Notes: generated from the letters alone by a model not told the origin. 64,000 nucleotides of DNA from Geosporobacter subterraneus DSM 17957 (GCF_900142145.1 NZ_FQZV01000012.1:1-64000); one strand, 5' to 3'. Shown: positions 1 through 8,364, numbered from the stretch's first letter. Translations and numbers: made by a program.

Positions 1-39
1 GGCCTGAGACCCAACCCTACTTTATCATCCTCATAAAGC

Positions 40-109
40 TGTCACCCTGAGCGGAGCGAACGGGTCTAGAATTTTAAAGGTCAGATCCTTCACTCCGTTC
101 AGGATGACA
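40..109. repeat. Interspersed palindromic repeat, family A, copy 1
   Basis: An imperfect inverted repeat. The left arm contains GTCACCCTGAGCGGAGCGAA and the right arm ends in TCCGTTCAGGATGAC. Further copies lie at 239-308 and 32511-32629. All are outside genes and have the same arm plan, a GTCAtcCTGAgCG arm facing a GATCCTTC...CAGGATGAC arm. No coding potential or transposase is seen, so it is called a non-autonomous interspersed palindrome. Confidence 0.75.
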
Positions 110-142
110 AATCATAAAGCGGGTTGCAGGAATCTTGCTGCC

Positions 143-218
143 CGGGTGGACAGGGTCCTCCACCCCTACAACCTAATTCCAATACATATTTGGACGGGCG
201 CACACTGTGCGCCCCTAC
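143..218. repeat. Interspersed modular hairpin repeat, family B, copy 1
   Basis: A run of short hairpins ending in CCCCTAC: GGGTGGACAGGGTCCTCCACCC, then GGGCGCACACTGTGCGCCC. Related modular copies with GTAGGGG/CCCCTAC ends lie at 15661-15737, 32405-32461 with 32655-32716, and 60349-60409. The inner hairpins differ between copies while the ends are kept. Confidence 0.65.
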
Positions 219-238
219 ATCCGTCACTATCATAGAGA

Positions 239-308
239 TGTCATCCTGAACGCAGTGAAGGATCTTTGGTTTCTGTTTTAAAGATCCTTCGTTTTACTCA
301 GGATGACA
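239..308. repeat. Interspersed palindromic repeat, family A, copy 2
   Basis: The left arm begins TGTCATCCTGAACGCAGTGA and the right arm ends in ACTCAGGATGAC, with AAGGATCTTT and AAAGATCCTT facing each other in the centre. Same plan as copies 1 and 3. Between copies 1 and 2 lies only the family B repeat, and no gene is seen in 1-371. Confidence 0.75.
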
Positions 309-371
309 ACCATATAGAACCGTACTATGTCGCAATAATCTACAATATATAAAATATCCATATAGGCTATA

Positions 372-545
372 CTAAACAGATTTATAATAAATCAAATCGG
401 TATAAACCTGCCTATTATGGTCTTCATACCGAACTCCTGCAAGGGTAAAATCCTGTTTATGCTTAAAGGCAAGAGAAGCAAAATTAGGCGTAGGACTTAC
501 AATTACCTCTTGGAAAATATACTGAACTCCCTTTATACAAATGTT
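372..545 (-). pseudogene. C-terminal fragment resembling a GNAT acetyltransferase
   Basis: A 57-codon stop-free stretch follows the amj stop codon (546-548) directly and in the same frame, ending at TAG 372-374. It has no start codon of its own. The peptide contains FASLAFKHKQDFTLAGVRYE and ends in a D-L-I-Y-Y-K pattern. This is like the last strand-helix-strand of GNAT acetyltransferases, where the 'GF..aGvR.e' segment precedes the terminal beta strand. I read it as a 5'-deleted remnant. The family assignment rests on this short pattern only. An alternative is a chance open stretch, although the amino-acid composition looks like real protein. Confidence 0.4.
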
Positions 546-1343
546 CTATAAATAAAAAGCAGCGATGAGCTTTGCTGCCGGCACCAACAGCACCTGACCC
601 AGAAGTGTTCCTAAGAGCTTTGTACCGATCAATATAATTACCAGTGCCTTCACATCACCATACTGGCGCTTTCCACGATAGGCTTCATCGGTAATAATTG
701 CTGCTTTTGGATCTACAAAAATCGTTAATAGAATGCTGGCAATCCCATTGATCATCCCTGAGGACCCTGCAGCAGCCAGACGATTTTCGGGAACATAAAC
801 CGCCGCATAATAGGCAGCTAAAACACCGATGGCATATACACCTGTGATAAAGGCATTGAGCAACAATAATCTCTTAGGTATATTTTTAAAGCGTAATCCC
901 TGCAGCATACTCCTTGAAGGCTTAACAGCGCTGCCTGCAATTCGCCGGATATTGCCAATACTCAAGGCTTGCACCACGATAGCTGGTATTGATCCGGCTG
1001 CCTCTAATTTTGCTACCGCTCTGGAAAATATCTTTAAAAAGGTAGGTACCATCAATATTCCCAATACCGTTCCGACAGTTGCTCCACCAATAACGGTACG
1101 AATTTCCAGTAAGGGATCATAGTGAAGCTGGATACTGCTGTCAATCATCTTTCCAATCAATGGACCTTGAAAAGTATTGGCTGTTCTGGATACCAATACG
1201 ATTAGATTAAATAGTGAAAGAGAGAGGGCAAACTGTCCGCTCTTTACAGAATTTAACCGCACAGAGTAAGATAATGTATCTACCAGATGAATGATAATCG
1301 TAAGCAGTGTTAGCTTCCATAGCAGTCCGTCTCCAAAAACCAT
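546..1343 (-). CDS. amj: Lipid II flippase Amj
   Basis: 265 aa, a very hydrophobic protein with about six to seven predicted membrane segments. The N-terminal part (LTLLTIIIHLVDTLSYSVRL, about residues 11-30) and the conserved SRTANTFQGPLIGKMID stretch are typical of the Amj (YdaH) family, whose usual length is about 270 aa. Amj is the alternative to MurJ for flipping lipid II across the cytoplasmic membrane during peptidoglycan synthesis. The start follows an AGGAAAGGTG-like ribosome site. A good sigma-A promoter lies about 80 bp upstream, so it is probably monocistronic. It is intact, in contrast to the fragments on both sides. Confidence 0.9.
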   Translation of the reverse strand: MVFGDGLLWKLTLLTIIIHLVDTLSYSVRLNSVKSGQFALSLSLFNLIVLVSRTANTFQGPLIGKMIDSSIQLHYDPLLEIRTVIGGATVGTVLGILMVPTFLKIFSRAVAKLEAAGSIPAIVVQALSIGNIRRIAGSAVKPSRSMLQGLRFKNIPKRLLLLNAFITGVYAIGVLAAYYAAVYVPENRLAAAGSSGMINGIASILLTIFVDPKAAIITDEAYRGKRQYGDVKALVIILIGTKLLGTLLGQVLLVPAAKLIAAFYL

Positions 1344-1423
1344 AATTTTGCACCTTTCCTATCTCATCAGGAGAATAATTAGTATCTATTTATGCAGTCC
1401 TTCCATGTTTTTATTATAGTCTA

Positions 1424-1452
1424 ATTATACCAGTATATTCCATTGCTTTCAA
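1424..1452 (-). promoter_or_regulatory. Sigma-A-type promoter of amj
   Basis: On the minus strand TTGAAA (1452-1447) and TATAAT (1429-1424) are separated by exactly 17 bp, close to the sigma-A consensus. The start codon of amj is about 80 bp downstream. A second TATAAT-like box (ACTATAATAAAA) lies just downstream. Confidence 0.7.
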
Positions 1453-1523
1453 AGTTAACTGCCTCAGACACTACATTTGTTTTTTAATGATTGAAGCTAT
1501 CCGGCTAAGGGACTGCATGATAA

Positions 1524-1555
1524 AATCCCCTAGACTTTTATTCGTCTAGGGGATT
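1524..1555 (-). terminator. Intrinsic terminator
   Basis: A perfect 12-bp stem AATCCCCTAGAC / GTCTAGGGGATT with an 8-nt loop, followed on the minus strand by a short T-rich stretch. It sits 6 bp after the SASP-like remnant and is probably its old terminator. Confidence 0.7.
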
Positions 1556-1561
1556 CTCTAC

Positions 1562-1820
1562 CTACTGCAATCCTGTAGCATTAGGATTTTGGCTGCCGCT
1601 TTGCTGTACCTTTTTTCGTACATTTTGAACTTATTGCTGTCCAATGGCGGTTGAACTGCTAAGATTTGTACCTGTTGCACCTGCAACGCCGGCTGTTAAG
1701 GTACCCGTAGTTCCTTCTCCTGCAGTTGCACCGTTAGTCATGTTCTGTTTTGCATTCTGTATTTCTTGTTGGTCTACAGCTGTAGAACTTTTTAAACTAG
1801 GAGTATTTCTAAGATTCTTA
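1562..1820 (-). pseudogene. Broken gene resembling a gamma-type small acid-soluble spore protein
   Basis: One minus-strand frame runs from about 1820 to the TAG at 1562-1564, interrupted only by a TAA at 1631-1633. The peptide is rich in Q, N, S, T, G and A and has two similar units (SSTAVDQQEIQNAKQN and, across the stop, SSTAIGQQ-VQNVRKKVQQS), reminiscent of the repeated units of gamma-type SASPs. There is no start codon, and the 5' end abuts the DUF2229 fragment. Both the in-frame stop and the missing 5' end argue for a dead gene. The match is by composition and repeat plan only. A spore link fits the neighbouring DUF1657 gene. Confidence 0.4.
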
Positions 1821-1955
1821 GTCTAATATGTCTTTATTGGTATCCTTTGAAGGAATTACTTTACATCCTATATCTGTTAAAAACCTTTCCCATGTGCTCC
1901 CATGATCATAATAAAACAAACCCTTTGGCAATCCTACTACAGGCGTTTTTTCCAT
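1818..1955 (-). pseudogene. N-terminal fragment of a DUF2229 (acyl-CoA dehydratase activase-related) protein
   Basis: A 45-codon minus-strand frame from ATG (1955-1953) to TAA (1820-1818). Residues 5-24 read PVVGLPKGLFYYDHGSTWER and are followed by a segment ending in SKDTNKDILD. This is the typical start of DUF2229 proteins (VGiPrgLfYY...W..Ff..LG..V..S..TnkeIl), which are normally several hundred residues long. Everything after about residue 45 is missing and the frame runs into the SASP-like remnant, so this is a 3'-truncated relic at a deletion or rearrangement junction. No strong ribosome-binding site is seen. Confidence 0.55.
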
Positions 1956-2122
1956 ATTATTTTTTGATGAGTATGTATATGTTTACCAAATGAACAAAAT
2001 TTTGCCATCACCATTCAGATCCTTTCTCATCATTTTGATGTGGTTCTAGGAACCACTTAAAAAAGAAATGGCAAATACCTTGTGACATGCGCCCAGGCAT
2101 TTATCCATTCCTTATCTTCATA

Positions 2123-2329
2123 CTATTGCTGCTTATATTGAGGCTCTTGTTGTTCTATATATTGTCTTCTTTTTTCTAAGGTTTGCAGTGCATTATCCAA
2201 GGTCTGTGCTAACTGCTGAAATTCCTGCTTTGCCTGTTGATCCTCTGTTTGTAGTGCAAAAGTTTTCATTGAAGCTGCTGCACTTTCTATACCTGCGATC
2301 ACTTGCTGCATCTGTGTTCCAACGGTCAT
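2123..2329 (-). CDS. DUF1657 family spore-associated protein
   Basis: 68 aa. The sequence begins MTVGTQMQQVIAGIESAAAS and ends in QQEPQYKQQ, the hallmark pattern of DUF1657 (MtvgtQ.kq.....S...tfALqTqD..aKq.F.......EPQYK). These small helical proteins occur in spore formers, often near spoVA and YetF/DUF421 genes, but their biochemical role is not known. An AAAGGAAAGGG ribosome site precedes the ATG. Here no spoVA genes are adjacent; remnants of other genes lie downstream. Confidence 0.85.
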   Translation of the reverse strand: MTVGTQMQQVIAGIESAAASMKTFALQTEDQQAKQEFQQLAQTLDNALQTLEKRRQYIEQQEPQYKQQ

Positions 2330-2769
2330 TCTTAGTCATCCCTTTCCTTTAAGTTTACTTGGTTTATTAAAACCAGCATATATATTTTTTGTCATCTCCG
2401 CCGGTCTTATGTAATATTTATTGTAAATAAAACTTAAAATATTTGACAGTATATTTATCCTAATCTGTTATAGCTCTTTACATCCTTTGACAATAACCGA
2501 TAAGGCCTCCTGCTGATATAATGATGCCTTATCAGTAAGAAGCTTTATCCCTTATTTTTATATTTTGTCAGCACAATGTGCCAACATTTTCACTTACTGC
2601 TGGGATGGAAACTGAGCTGTATAACCTGAAAAAACATCGATCAAATCTGCTACTTCAATATTCATAGCGATATTTGCCTGATATTCTCCCAAGTTAAATA
2701 GTTCATAAAAAAAGACTGCATAAGCAGCTTTTTAGATATATCCAAAAATCATATGGAGATTTGTGTATT
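2330..2769. other. Gene-less stretch with a possible short relic
   Basis: No intact gene is seen. On the minus strand 2731-2594 is open for 45 codons without a start codon. It encodes a plausible-looking peptide (contains NLGEYQANIAMNIEVADLI and ends in TAQFPSQQ) that I cannot assign. A small hairpin with a U-tract at about 2706-2734 (GACTGC...GCAG, then T7 on the minus strand) may terminate the Crp/Fnr gene. Confidence 0.3.
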
Positions 2770-3471
2770 TTAAATATACTCCTCTAATCGCCCTTCATCG
2801 ATGATGAGGATTTTCTTTATGCCGACTAATTTAATAATCCCCTCATCCTCAAACTTCTTCAGCTTCCTGCTCATGGTCTCTCTGGCTACGCCAGTAAAGT
2901 TGGACATTTCCTCCCTTGTAAGGGGAAGCTTGATTTCTATTCCCTGAGATCCTTTCCTGCCATAACGATCTTTCAAATCCATCAAGAGGTACGCAATTCT
3001 CGCCTCTACATCATTGGTAGCCAAATTTTGTACCAGGGTTTCTACCTTAGCCAGTCTTTCTCCGATGACTTCCAAAATCTTTAGGCCGATTTCAGGTTTG
3101 GCGATGATCAGTTCCCTCATTTTATCTTTGGTTAGGGTACAAAGCTTTGTAGGTGTGATAGCCTCAGCATTAAAGCTGTATTTTCCGGTCTTAAACAGAT
3201 TGAGTTCCCCGAAAAAGTCCCCTTCTGATAATATGTGCAGGATCTGCTCTTTTCCGTCTTTGGTGTATTTATATATTTTTATCTTGCCTTCATTGACAAG
3301 GTACAAGGTTTTGGCATCTGCATCCTCCAAAAATATGGTTTCCCCTTTATGATAGTCCCTGTGACCAGTCATCTTTACTATTTCAATCAATTCCTCATGA
3401 TTTAAGTTCGCAAAAATGGAAACCTTGCTTGCACATAATTGAGTTTTACATCTATCACAACATGCTTTCAT
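2770..3471 (-). CDS. Crp/Fnr family transcriptional regulator with N-terminal cysteines
   Basis: 233 aa. A cyclic-nucleotide-binding-like beta-roll (about 18-135, with EGDFFGELNLF) is followed by a dimerisation helix and a C-terminal winged HTH (about 165-225, LTREEMSNFTGVARETMSRK), the standard Crp/Fnr plan. Cysteines at 4, 5, 8 and 13, with a further Cys at 111, resemble the FNR arrangement of an N-terminal cluster plus one internal cysteine. An oxygen- or NO-sensing Fe-S cluster is therefore possible, but this is inference. It lies 34 bp after the truncated flavodiiron protein and runs the same way; flavodiiron proteins detoxify O2 or NO, which suits such a regulator. Confidence 0.88.
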   Translation of the reverse strand: MKACCDRCKTQLCASKVSIFANLNHEELIEIVKMTGHRDYHKGETIFLEDADAKTLYLVNEGKIKIYKYTKDGKEQILHILSEGDFFGELNLFKTGKYSFNAEAITPTKLCTLTKDKMRELIIAKPEIGLKILEVIGERLAKVETLVQNLATNDVEARIAYLLMDLKDRYGRKGSQGIEIKLPLTREEMSNFTGVARETMSRKLKKFEDEGIIKLVGIKKILIIDEGRLEEYI

Positions 3472-3505
3472 ATCCCGTACCCCTTAATAGATCATTTTTT
3501 GGGTA

Positions 3506-4204
3506 TTACCCTAACAATAAATCCCCTATAGCCTCAACCTCAGGGTATAATACATTCTCTTCCTGCCCATCGGGAGTAAACTTAATTCGGATAGGAATTT
3601 GCAGATGGCTCATACCCGTTGTTTTTATAATATAGGAACTGTCCACTACTTTTATATTTGTACCCCTTAAATAGTCCTGAATAACTTCCACTGCTTCTCC
3701 ACTCCATCCATAAGAGCCAAAAGCAACGGCAAATTTTTCTTCCAGATCCATATGCTTTAATTCCTTGAGTACCAATTCCATCTTTCCTACCATATCTGCA
3801 TATCTGGTGGAGCTTCCGAAGAACACCATATCCGATTCTCTGATTACACCCAGCACAGCTTTCAGATCTGCATTATCTACATTGATAATTCTCGTTTCGA
3901 TAGCCTTCTTTTCTAGCACCGCCGCGATCCCTTTAGCGATTTTCGTAGTATTGCCAGTCATCGTACTAAACAGGATAGCCGCTTTTTTATTTTTCCTTGG
4001 ACTGCTCATTTCATCGTAGACGTTGATATAGCGCTGTACATTGGCTCTTAGAATATATCCGTGAGAAGGGGCAATCATCTGAATGTCTAAAGCCCTTATC
4101 TTATTGATCATATCCTGTACATAGGGCCTATGGGAATGTATGATCAGCTGGTAGTAAACTAAACTTTTTAAAGCACATTTAAATATTTGACATATATACA
4201 CCAA
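3506..4204 (-). pseudogene. 5'-truncated flavodiiron protein (A-type flavoprotein, FprA/NorV family)
   Basis: From about residue 25 the sequence matches the end of the metallo-beta-lactamase-like diiron domain (KIRALDIQMIAPSHGYILR, including the PSHG ligand histidine). A flavodoxin domain follows (about 73-205: AILFSTMTGNTTKIAKGIA, FFGSSTRYAD, AFGSYGWSGEAV). Normal members are about 400 aa. Here the first 170 or so residues, with the HxExDH diiron motif, are missing and replaced by unrelated sequence, so the oxygen/NO reductase site cannot form. The terminal residues NVLYPEVEAIGDLLLG are an extension I do not recognise. The apparent start has no good ribosome site. Most likely an inactive remnant. 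Confidence 0.8.
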
Positions 4205-4326
4205 TTCCTTGTTAAGCGAATAAAATATGTAAAATATCGTCTCGTCGTGTATCTTTTAAATGTTTATTACACATATTTATATTAGACCAATCTATCAAAC
4301 TCTATGAATAAAAAAGGAGTGATATT

Positions 4327-4539
4327 GTGAAATTCCATAAAAAACATGAGGATATCTTTGTAAATATTATTACACCCCCTGATGGTGTAAAAGCCACTAC
4401 CGATCAGCCCGCAGGCAATGCAGGAAAAGACCCCTTCTGTGTTTACGCCGGCATGAGACATGCTGTAGGTTCTGTAATCATCAATGAAGATGGCTCCAAA
4501 ACTGTTTGTACGGAAGATGGTTCCTGGCAAAACACTTGA
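4327..4539 (+). CDS. Small hypothetical protein, DUF1496-like pattern
   Basis: 70 aa, starting at GTG with a strong AAAGGAGTG site at 4313-4320, 6 bp upstream; the ATG-like alternatives are internal. The C-terminal half has C-x-Y-x-G-x(5)-G-S-x-I ... G-S-K-x-V-C-x(3)-G-S-W, similar to the small DUF1496 cysteine pattern. No signal peptide is evident. It stands alone, divergent from the flavodiiron remnant and convergent with the radical SAM gene, and has a terminator. Function unknown. Confidence 0.7.
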   Translation: MKFHKKHEDIFVNIITPPDGVKATTDQPAGNAGKDPFCVYAGMRHAVGSVIINEDGSKTVCTEDGSWQNT

Positions 4540-4585
4540 TAGTCTTATCTTTTTCTTTACAGCAAATTATAGCTTCTTCTAATTA

Positions 4586-4623
4586 AAAAGCCCCAGCCGA
4601 TTATTTCAATTGGCGAGGGCTTT
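4586..4623. terminator. Bidirectional terminator
   Basis: Stem AAAGCCCCAGCC / GGCGAGGGCTTT with one mismatch and A/T tracts on both sides. It lies between the convergent small gene (ends 4539) and the radical SAM gene (ends 4643), serving both. Confidence 0.75.
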
Positions 4624-4642
4624 CAGCATATACTATCTCTTT

Positions 4643-5989
4643 TTAGGATACTCCATAAGCCAGTCTTCTGGCCAGTTTTCCAAATCTATTCATAAATCCT
4701 CTCTTTCCAATAAAGGAGAGCGCTTTTCCAAACTTTCTATAAAGCAGATTAAACAACAGATAAGGTATTTGCTGATCTCTTCGCTCAGGCATTCTTCTCA
4801 AAATGTTCCTAAAAGAATAAAATTCCTGATACATCCATAGATACCCATCATACAACTCCTGCTTTGTCATATTTAGGGGGGCGAATACAACATGGGCTGT
4901 ATTATAGTGTTTAAGGTTAAAATCAATGATTCTACCCTCTTGTTCCATTCTCTTATATAATTTTGTTCCTGGATAAGGCGTTAAGATGTGGGCGGTCATC
5001 GTTTCTATTTTATTTTTTACAAGCCAGTCTAGGGTGCTCTGAAATACACTTTTATCATCATGGTCTAACCCGAAAACCAAGCTTGCATTGATCATAATCC
5101 CTCTTTTATGGATTTCCCTCACAACGTTTTCATAATTAGTCCTTTTATTTTGCATCTTGTGTACACTGCTTATGGATTGTTCATTGATTGATTCAAAACC
5201 TATGAAAAGGCTCTGACATCCGCTCTCTTTCATTTCATCCAGTAAATCCAGGTATTCTCCAATATTTATTGAAACAGCCGCATTCCACTTCAACTTTAGA
5301 GGTTTTATCCTTCTAACAAACTCTCTTGTCCACTGTATATTGCCTATAAAGTTATCATCGATAAACATAATATGCTTTGTTCCCAGCATATTGATCTCCT
5401 GTATTACATCTTCTATAGGTCTATTCCTATAGACATTATGCACATACTCACAGCTATTGTAGCAGAAGTCACATTGAAAGGGACATCCCCTGCTGGTAAT
5501 CACCACATTATTATACAAATAATTTTTCACAGGAATACGGTTCCAGTTCATAATCGGTATTTTTTCTAAATCCGTAGGCTGTTCACTATAGTATTTCGTT
5601 TTTAGCTGTCCTTTTCTGGCATCTTCAACAATTTGCTGCCATAAGCTCTCAGCCTCACCAATACATACAGAATCCACATAATTCAGCGCCTCATCCGGAT
5701 TGGCACTTACATGAATTCCTCCTACCACTACGGGCACTCCTCTTTTCCGGTAGTTTTCGCCGATAGTATAGGCTCTTTGAGAAGTGTCAATATTGACACT
5801 GATGCCCACCAGATCCGGTAAATCATCATAATTTATATCTGCTACATTTTCGTCTTCTATGATCACCTCATCTCCTAGCGGCGTTAACGCAGCCAATGTC
5901 AATAGCGCCAAGGGAGGTGCCATAAGTCTTTTAAATTCCGAGTCTACAGGCCTTAGGCTCATTCTCGGCTGTATAAGCTTTATTTTCAT
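4643..5989 (-). CDS. B12-binding-domain radical SAM protein
   Basis: 448 aa. An N-terminal cobalamin-binding-like Rossmann domain (about 1-135, with VGISVNIDTSQRAYTIGENY and VVVGGIHVS) is followed by a radical SAM domain (about 160-370). The cluster motif C169-P-F-Q-C173-D-F-C176 (CX3CX2C) is intact, as is GFESINEQSI. The C-terminal 70 residues are basic and hydrophobic. This is the class that includes BchE-like cyclases and many methyltransferases; the substrate cannot be told from sequence. A GAGGGGAGC site precedes the ATG. No biosynthetic neighbours are present; it looks monocistronic. Confidence 0.87.
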   Translation of the reverse strand: MKIKLIQPRMSLRPVDSEFKRLMAPPLALLTLAALTPLGDEVIIEDENVADINYDDLPDLVGISVNIDTSQRAYTIGENYRKRGVPVVVGGIHVSANPDEALNYVDSVCIGEAESLWQQIVEDARKGQLKTKYYSEQPTDLEKIPIMNWNRIPVKNYLYNNVVITSRGCPFQCDFCYNSCEYVHNVYRNRPIEDVIQEINMLGTKHIMFIDDNFIGNIQWTREFVRRIKPLKLKWNAAVSINIGEYLDLLDEMKESGCQSLFIGFESINEQSISSVHKMQNKRTNYENVVREIHKRGIMINASLVFGLDHDDKSVFQSTLDWLVKNKIETMTAHILTPYPGTKLYKRMEQEGRIIDFNLKHYNTAHVVFAPLNMTKQELYDGYLWMYQEFYSFRNILRRMPERRDQQIPYLLFNLLYRKFGKALSFIGKRGFMNRFGKLARRLAYGVS

Positions 5990-6080
5990 GTACTGCTCCC
6001 CTCTTTATTCATCCTAATCTATGTCTTATTATACCATAGCTGCGATCAATCGCTTCACTAACCTGTCATTGAATAACACA

Positions 6081-6203
6081 ATAAAAAAGCAGGGATTCTA
6101 GTGGATGAAATCCCCCCATTCAGGAAGGTGCTCAGGCTGCCTTGCAGCCGTCGAAGGGGAACTAGGTTCCCCTAGCGAAGCACACACAGTGAGCCTTTTT
6201 ATA
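6081..6203 (-). repeat. 3'-located structured repeat, family C, copy 1
   Basis: Read on the minus strand it starts ATAAAAAGGCTCACTG, passes through hairpins AGGGGAACCTAGTTCCCCT and GGCTGCAAGGCAGCC, and ends CCCTGCTTTTTTAT. A near-identical copy lies at 52234-52357. Both copies lie directly after a stop codon (alkA-like gene here, 51861-52229 there) in the same orientation relative to that gene. Both end in a terminator-like hairpin plus T-tract. Confidence 0.75.
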
Positions 6204-6222
6204 TCTCTTCATATAGGAAAAT

Positions 6223-6831
6223 CTATTCTTTCATTACAGAAAGCTCCCATAAATACAGTGATGCCACAGACCCGTAGGGAGAATATCGTTTTCTATACCG
6301 CTCAAATTTATCCTTAGGCAGCTCCTTGAGATTGTACAGGTTCATCATTCCTCTGCATATAGCCAGATCCCTATAACTCACTACATCAGGGCGGCAAAGG
6401 GAAAAAATCAGTATCATTTCAGCAGTCCAAACACCTACTCCATGGAGGGAAGACAGCTTTTCTATGATCTGCTCGTCTGTCATTGTATGAAGTATACTAA
6501 AATCTACTTTACCAGATATGGCGGCCTCTGCGATTCCTTTTATATATCCGGCTTTTCTCTCAGACATACCGCAGCCCTTGATTTCAGATTGTTCAGCTTG
6601 ACTGATTCTCTCAGGTGTTATTTCCCCCAGCAAAACACACAGCCTGTTCCATACGGTATCAGCGGCTTTGCTGGAAATCTGCTGTCCTACTACGCTTGAA
6701 ACAAGTGCTGTAAATGGATCAGGAGTAATCTCACGTTTTATCATGCCGATCTTATCAATAGCTGCACCAAGTTTTTTATCCTTCTTTTTTAAATAATCTA
6801 TCTCTTTTTGTCCATATTCAAATATCTGCAT
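6223..6831 (-). CDS. DNA-3-methyladenine glycosylase II (AlkA-like, HhH-GPD)
   Basis: 202 aa from the ATG at 6831, which has a GGGGGGAAG site; a longer upstream frame to 6924 lacks one. The HhH motif (about 120-138, LSSLHGVGVWTAEMILIF) is followed by the catalytic Asp region (SYRDLAICRGMMNL), as in HhH-GPD glycosylases. It removes alkylated purines to start base excision repair. The AlkA N-terminal beta domain is absent, as in many short bacterial members. A family C repeat follows the stop codon and may terminate it. Confidence 0.85.
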   Translation of the reverse strand: MQIFEYGQKEIDYLKKKDKKLGAAIDKIGMIKREITPDPFTALVSSVVGQQISSKAADTVWNRLCVLLGEITPERISQAEQSEIKGCGMSERKAGYIKGIAEAAISGKVDFSILHTMTDEQIIEKLSSLHGVGVWTAEMILIFSLCRPDVVSYRDLAICRGMMNLYNLKELPKDKFERYRKRYSPYGSVASLYLWELSVMKE

Positions 6832-6945
6832 ACGCTTCCCCCCTTTGTTTTTTGATATATTGGTGTGTTTCTGTATACCAATATTATAATTTTTATGAAA
6901 TATTTTAACAATAGTATCATACATATGACATTAGGGGGTGTTGAT

Positions 6946-7113
6946 TTGCTAAGATCATTTGATTTGCTCAGTGAAATAAGTATTCTTAGAAATGCAATGT
7001 ACATCTTAATTGAAGAAGCGCATTGGAATCTTCAAGATCCAAATGTGCAGTCCATCAGTCGTTTAATAAACTCTGTAATCTACTCCTATACAAAATCCTT
7101 TTACAACATATAA
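6946..7113 (+). CDS. Spo0E-like sporulation regulator family protein
   Basis: 55 aa from TTG at 6946, chosen because TTAGGGGGTG lies 7 bp upstream. The core LLSEISILRNAMYILIEEAH, then NLQDPNVQSISRLINSVIYS, fits the Spo0E helical hairpin (I..LR..m..li.....l.dp.v...S..lN..I..Y). The signature SQ.LD is here SRLIN, so phosphatase activity towards Spo0A~P is uncertain. It is divergent from the glycosylase gene, with a short shared upstream region. Confidence 0.55.
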   Translation: MLRSFDLLSEISILRNAMYILIEEAHWNLQDPNVQSISRLINSVIYSYTKSFYNI

Positions 7114-7391
7114 TGTTCATAGCAAGATAAAATCAAAAAAAATATAAAAGCACTTAGTTTTAAGCACTTTTATATGAATTATGTGTTATTTAGTTATCTA
7201 ATATTGACCCTCAGTATGGTCCCTAGAAACTGGGGACACTCATCTACTGGGATTGGTGGTTTACAACCAGCGTTTGTTGAAATTCTTGGCCCCCTTTCAC
7301 TTTGCTCAGTACACACTATGTTGAAAAAGTACAAGGGTGACAAGTTATGAAGAAAATTTGACTAATCATCATCCTTTTAAATTCTATCCTT
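7114..7391. other. Gene-less stretch; weak hairpins and a short open remnant
   Basis: A weak terminator-like hairpin (7140-7180: AAAAGCACTTA / TAAGCACTTTT with a two-base mismatch) may end the Spo0E-like gene. On the minus strand 7361-7194 is open for 55 codons without a start codon, giving a coherent peptide that includes GPRISTNAGCKPPIPVDE. I do not recognise it. A small hairpin GTCCC...GGGAC lies at 7220-7238. Confidence 0.3.
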
Positions 7392-7444
7392 AATAAAATA
7401 AGAATCCAAAGAGCTTAGTACCTCTTTTGGATTCTTATTTTATT
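7392..7444. terminator. Strong bidirectional terminator
   Basis: AATAAAATAAGAATCCAAAG opposite CTTTTGGATTCTTATTTTAT forms a nearly perfect stem of about 22 bp with an 8-nt loop and A/T-rich flanks. It ends the CAP lipoprotein gene on the minus strand. Confidence 0.8.
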
Positions 7445-7449
7445 ACGAT

Positions 7450-8364
7450 TTATCTCGGCTTACTGATAAACATTTGAGTGTAGATATAGCCATATTTTTG
7501 GCTGGGACGAACGCCTATTCCGATATGGGTAAAATTCGGACTTAAGATATTTTGTCTATGCCCACTGGAATTCATCAAAGCAGTGTGTGCTCTATCAACA
7601 TTCTGATTGCCCGCTAAGTTTTCCCCCGCATGAAGGTAGCTGATTCCGAATTTTTTCATCATATCAAATGGGCTCCCATAGGTAGGAGAGTTGTGGCTAA
7701 AATAATTGTTGTCTACCATATCCTGGGACTTGATTCCAGCTACTCGTGCAAGCTCTAGGTCCACAGTCAGGGGCTGGAGTCCATTTTTAGTTCTTTCACG
7801 ATTTACCAGGTCTACCATTTGCTGTTCCTGAGCTCCCAATCTTGCAGGTGCTTGTGTCTGCGGTTGTTGAGCTTGTGGTGTTCTTTGAGGCGTCTGCTGC
7901 GGTACTGTCGGCTGCTGAGCTTCCTGGGGCTGTTGTGCAACCTGTGGTTGTTGTACAGGCTGGTTTTGCAGGTTATCTCCGTCTTTAATGATCGGCTTTG
8001 CCTTCGCAGCATCTATAACCCCAACCCGGTTATTATTCATTTGAATAACGTACCAATTACCCACCTGGTCCAGTACTCTTACTTCCTGATTTCGGTTCAG
8101 TGTTCCGATGGTTGGGAAGGCTTCTCCTGTACCAGCCTTTACATCTACTGTGTTGGCTGTGACTCTACAGTTTCTTACTCTTTCCATTTGAGTGATGGAT
8201 GATTCGTTGGTTTCAAGATCCTGCTTAGGCGTAGCCGCCCTTTGTTGTTCCTGCTGCTGTCTTTGTTGGCCTTGATCCATTGGTCTTGGCAATGGCCTTT
8301 GTTGCGGTGCACATGCTGTAAATATCAGCATTACAGCAACAAATATCATTAAGATTTTTCTCAT
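7450..8364 (-). CDS. CAP (SCP/PR1)-domain lipoprotein with an SH3 domain
   Basis: 304 aa. Signal sequence with a lipobox-like FTAC ending at Cys18, so probably membrane-anchored outside the cell. A bacterial SH3 domain (about 66-125, CRVTANTVDVKAGTGEAFPT) is followed by a long Q/P-rich linker (about 130-180, PQQPQ repeats) and a CAP domain (about 182-304) with EQQMVDLVNRERTKNGLQPL and ISYLHAGENLAG. This architecture matches the YkwD/SafA-neighbour CAP proteins of spore formers; SH3 domains of this type bind peptidoglycan. The catalytic role of bacterial CAP domains is unclear. Monocistronic. Confidence 0.87.
   Translation of the reverse strand: MRKILMIFVAVMLIFTACAPQQRPLPRPMDQGQQRQQQEQQRAATPKQDLETNESSITQMERVRNCRVTANTVDVKAGTGEAFPTIGTLNRNQEVRVLDQVGNWYVIQMNNNRVGVIDAAKAKPIIKDGDNLQNQPVQQPQVAQQPQEAQQPTVPQQTPQRTPQAQQPQTQAPARLGAQEQQMVDLVNRERTKNGLQPLTVDLELARVAGIKSQDMVDNNYFSHNSPTYGSPFDMMKKFGISYLHAGENLAGNQNVDRAHTALMNSSGHRQNILSPNFTHIGIGVRPSQKYGYIYTQMFISKPR

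Noticed and set aside
1644-1826. 60-codon plus-strand ORF
   Set aside because: It is the antisense of the SASP-like remnant and has no ribosome site.
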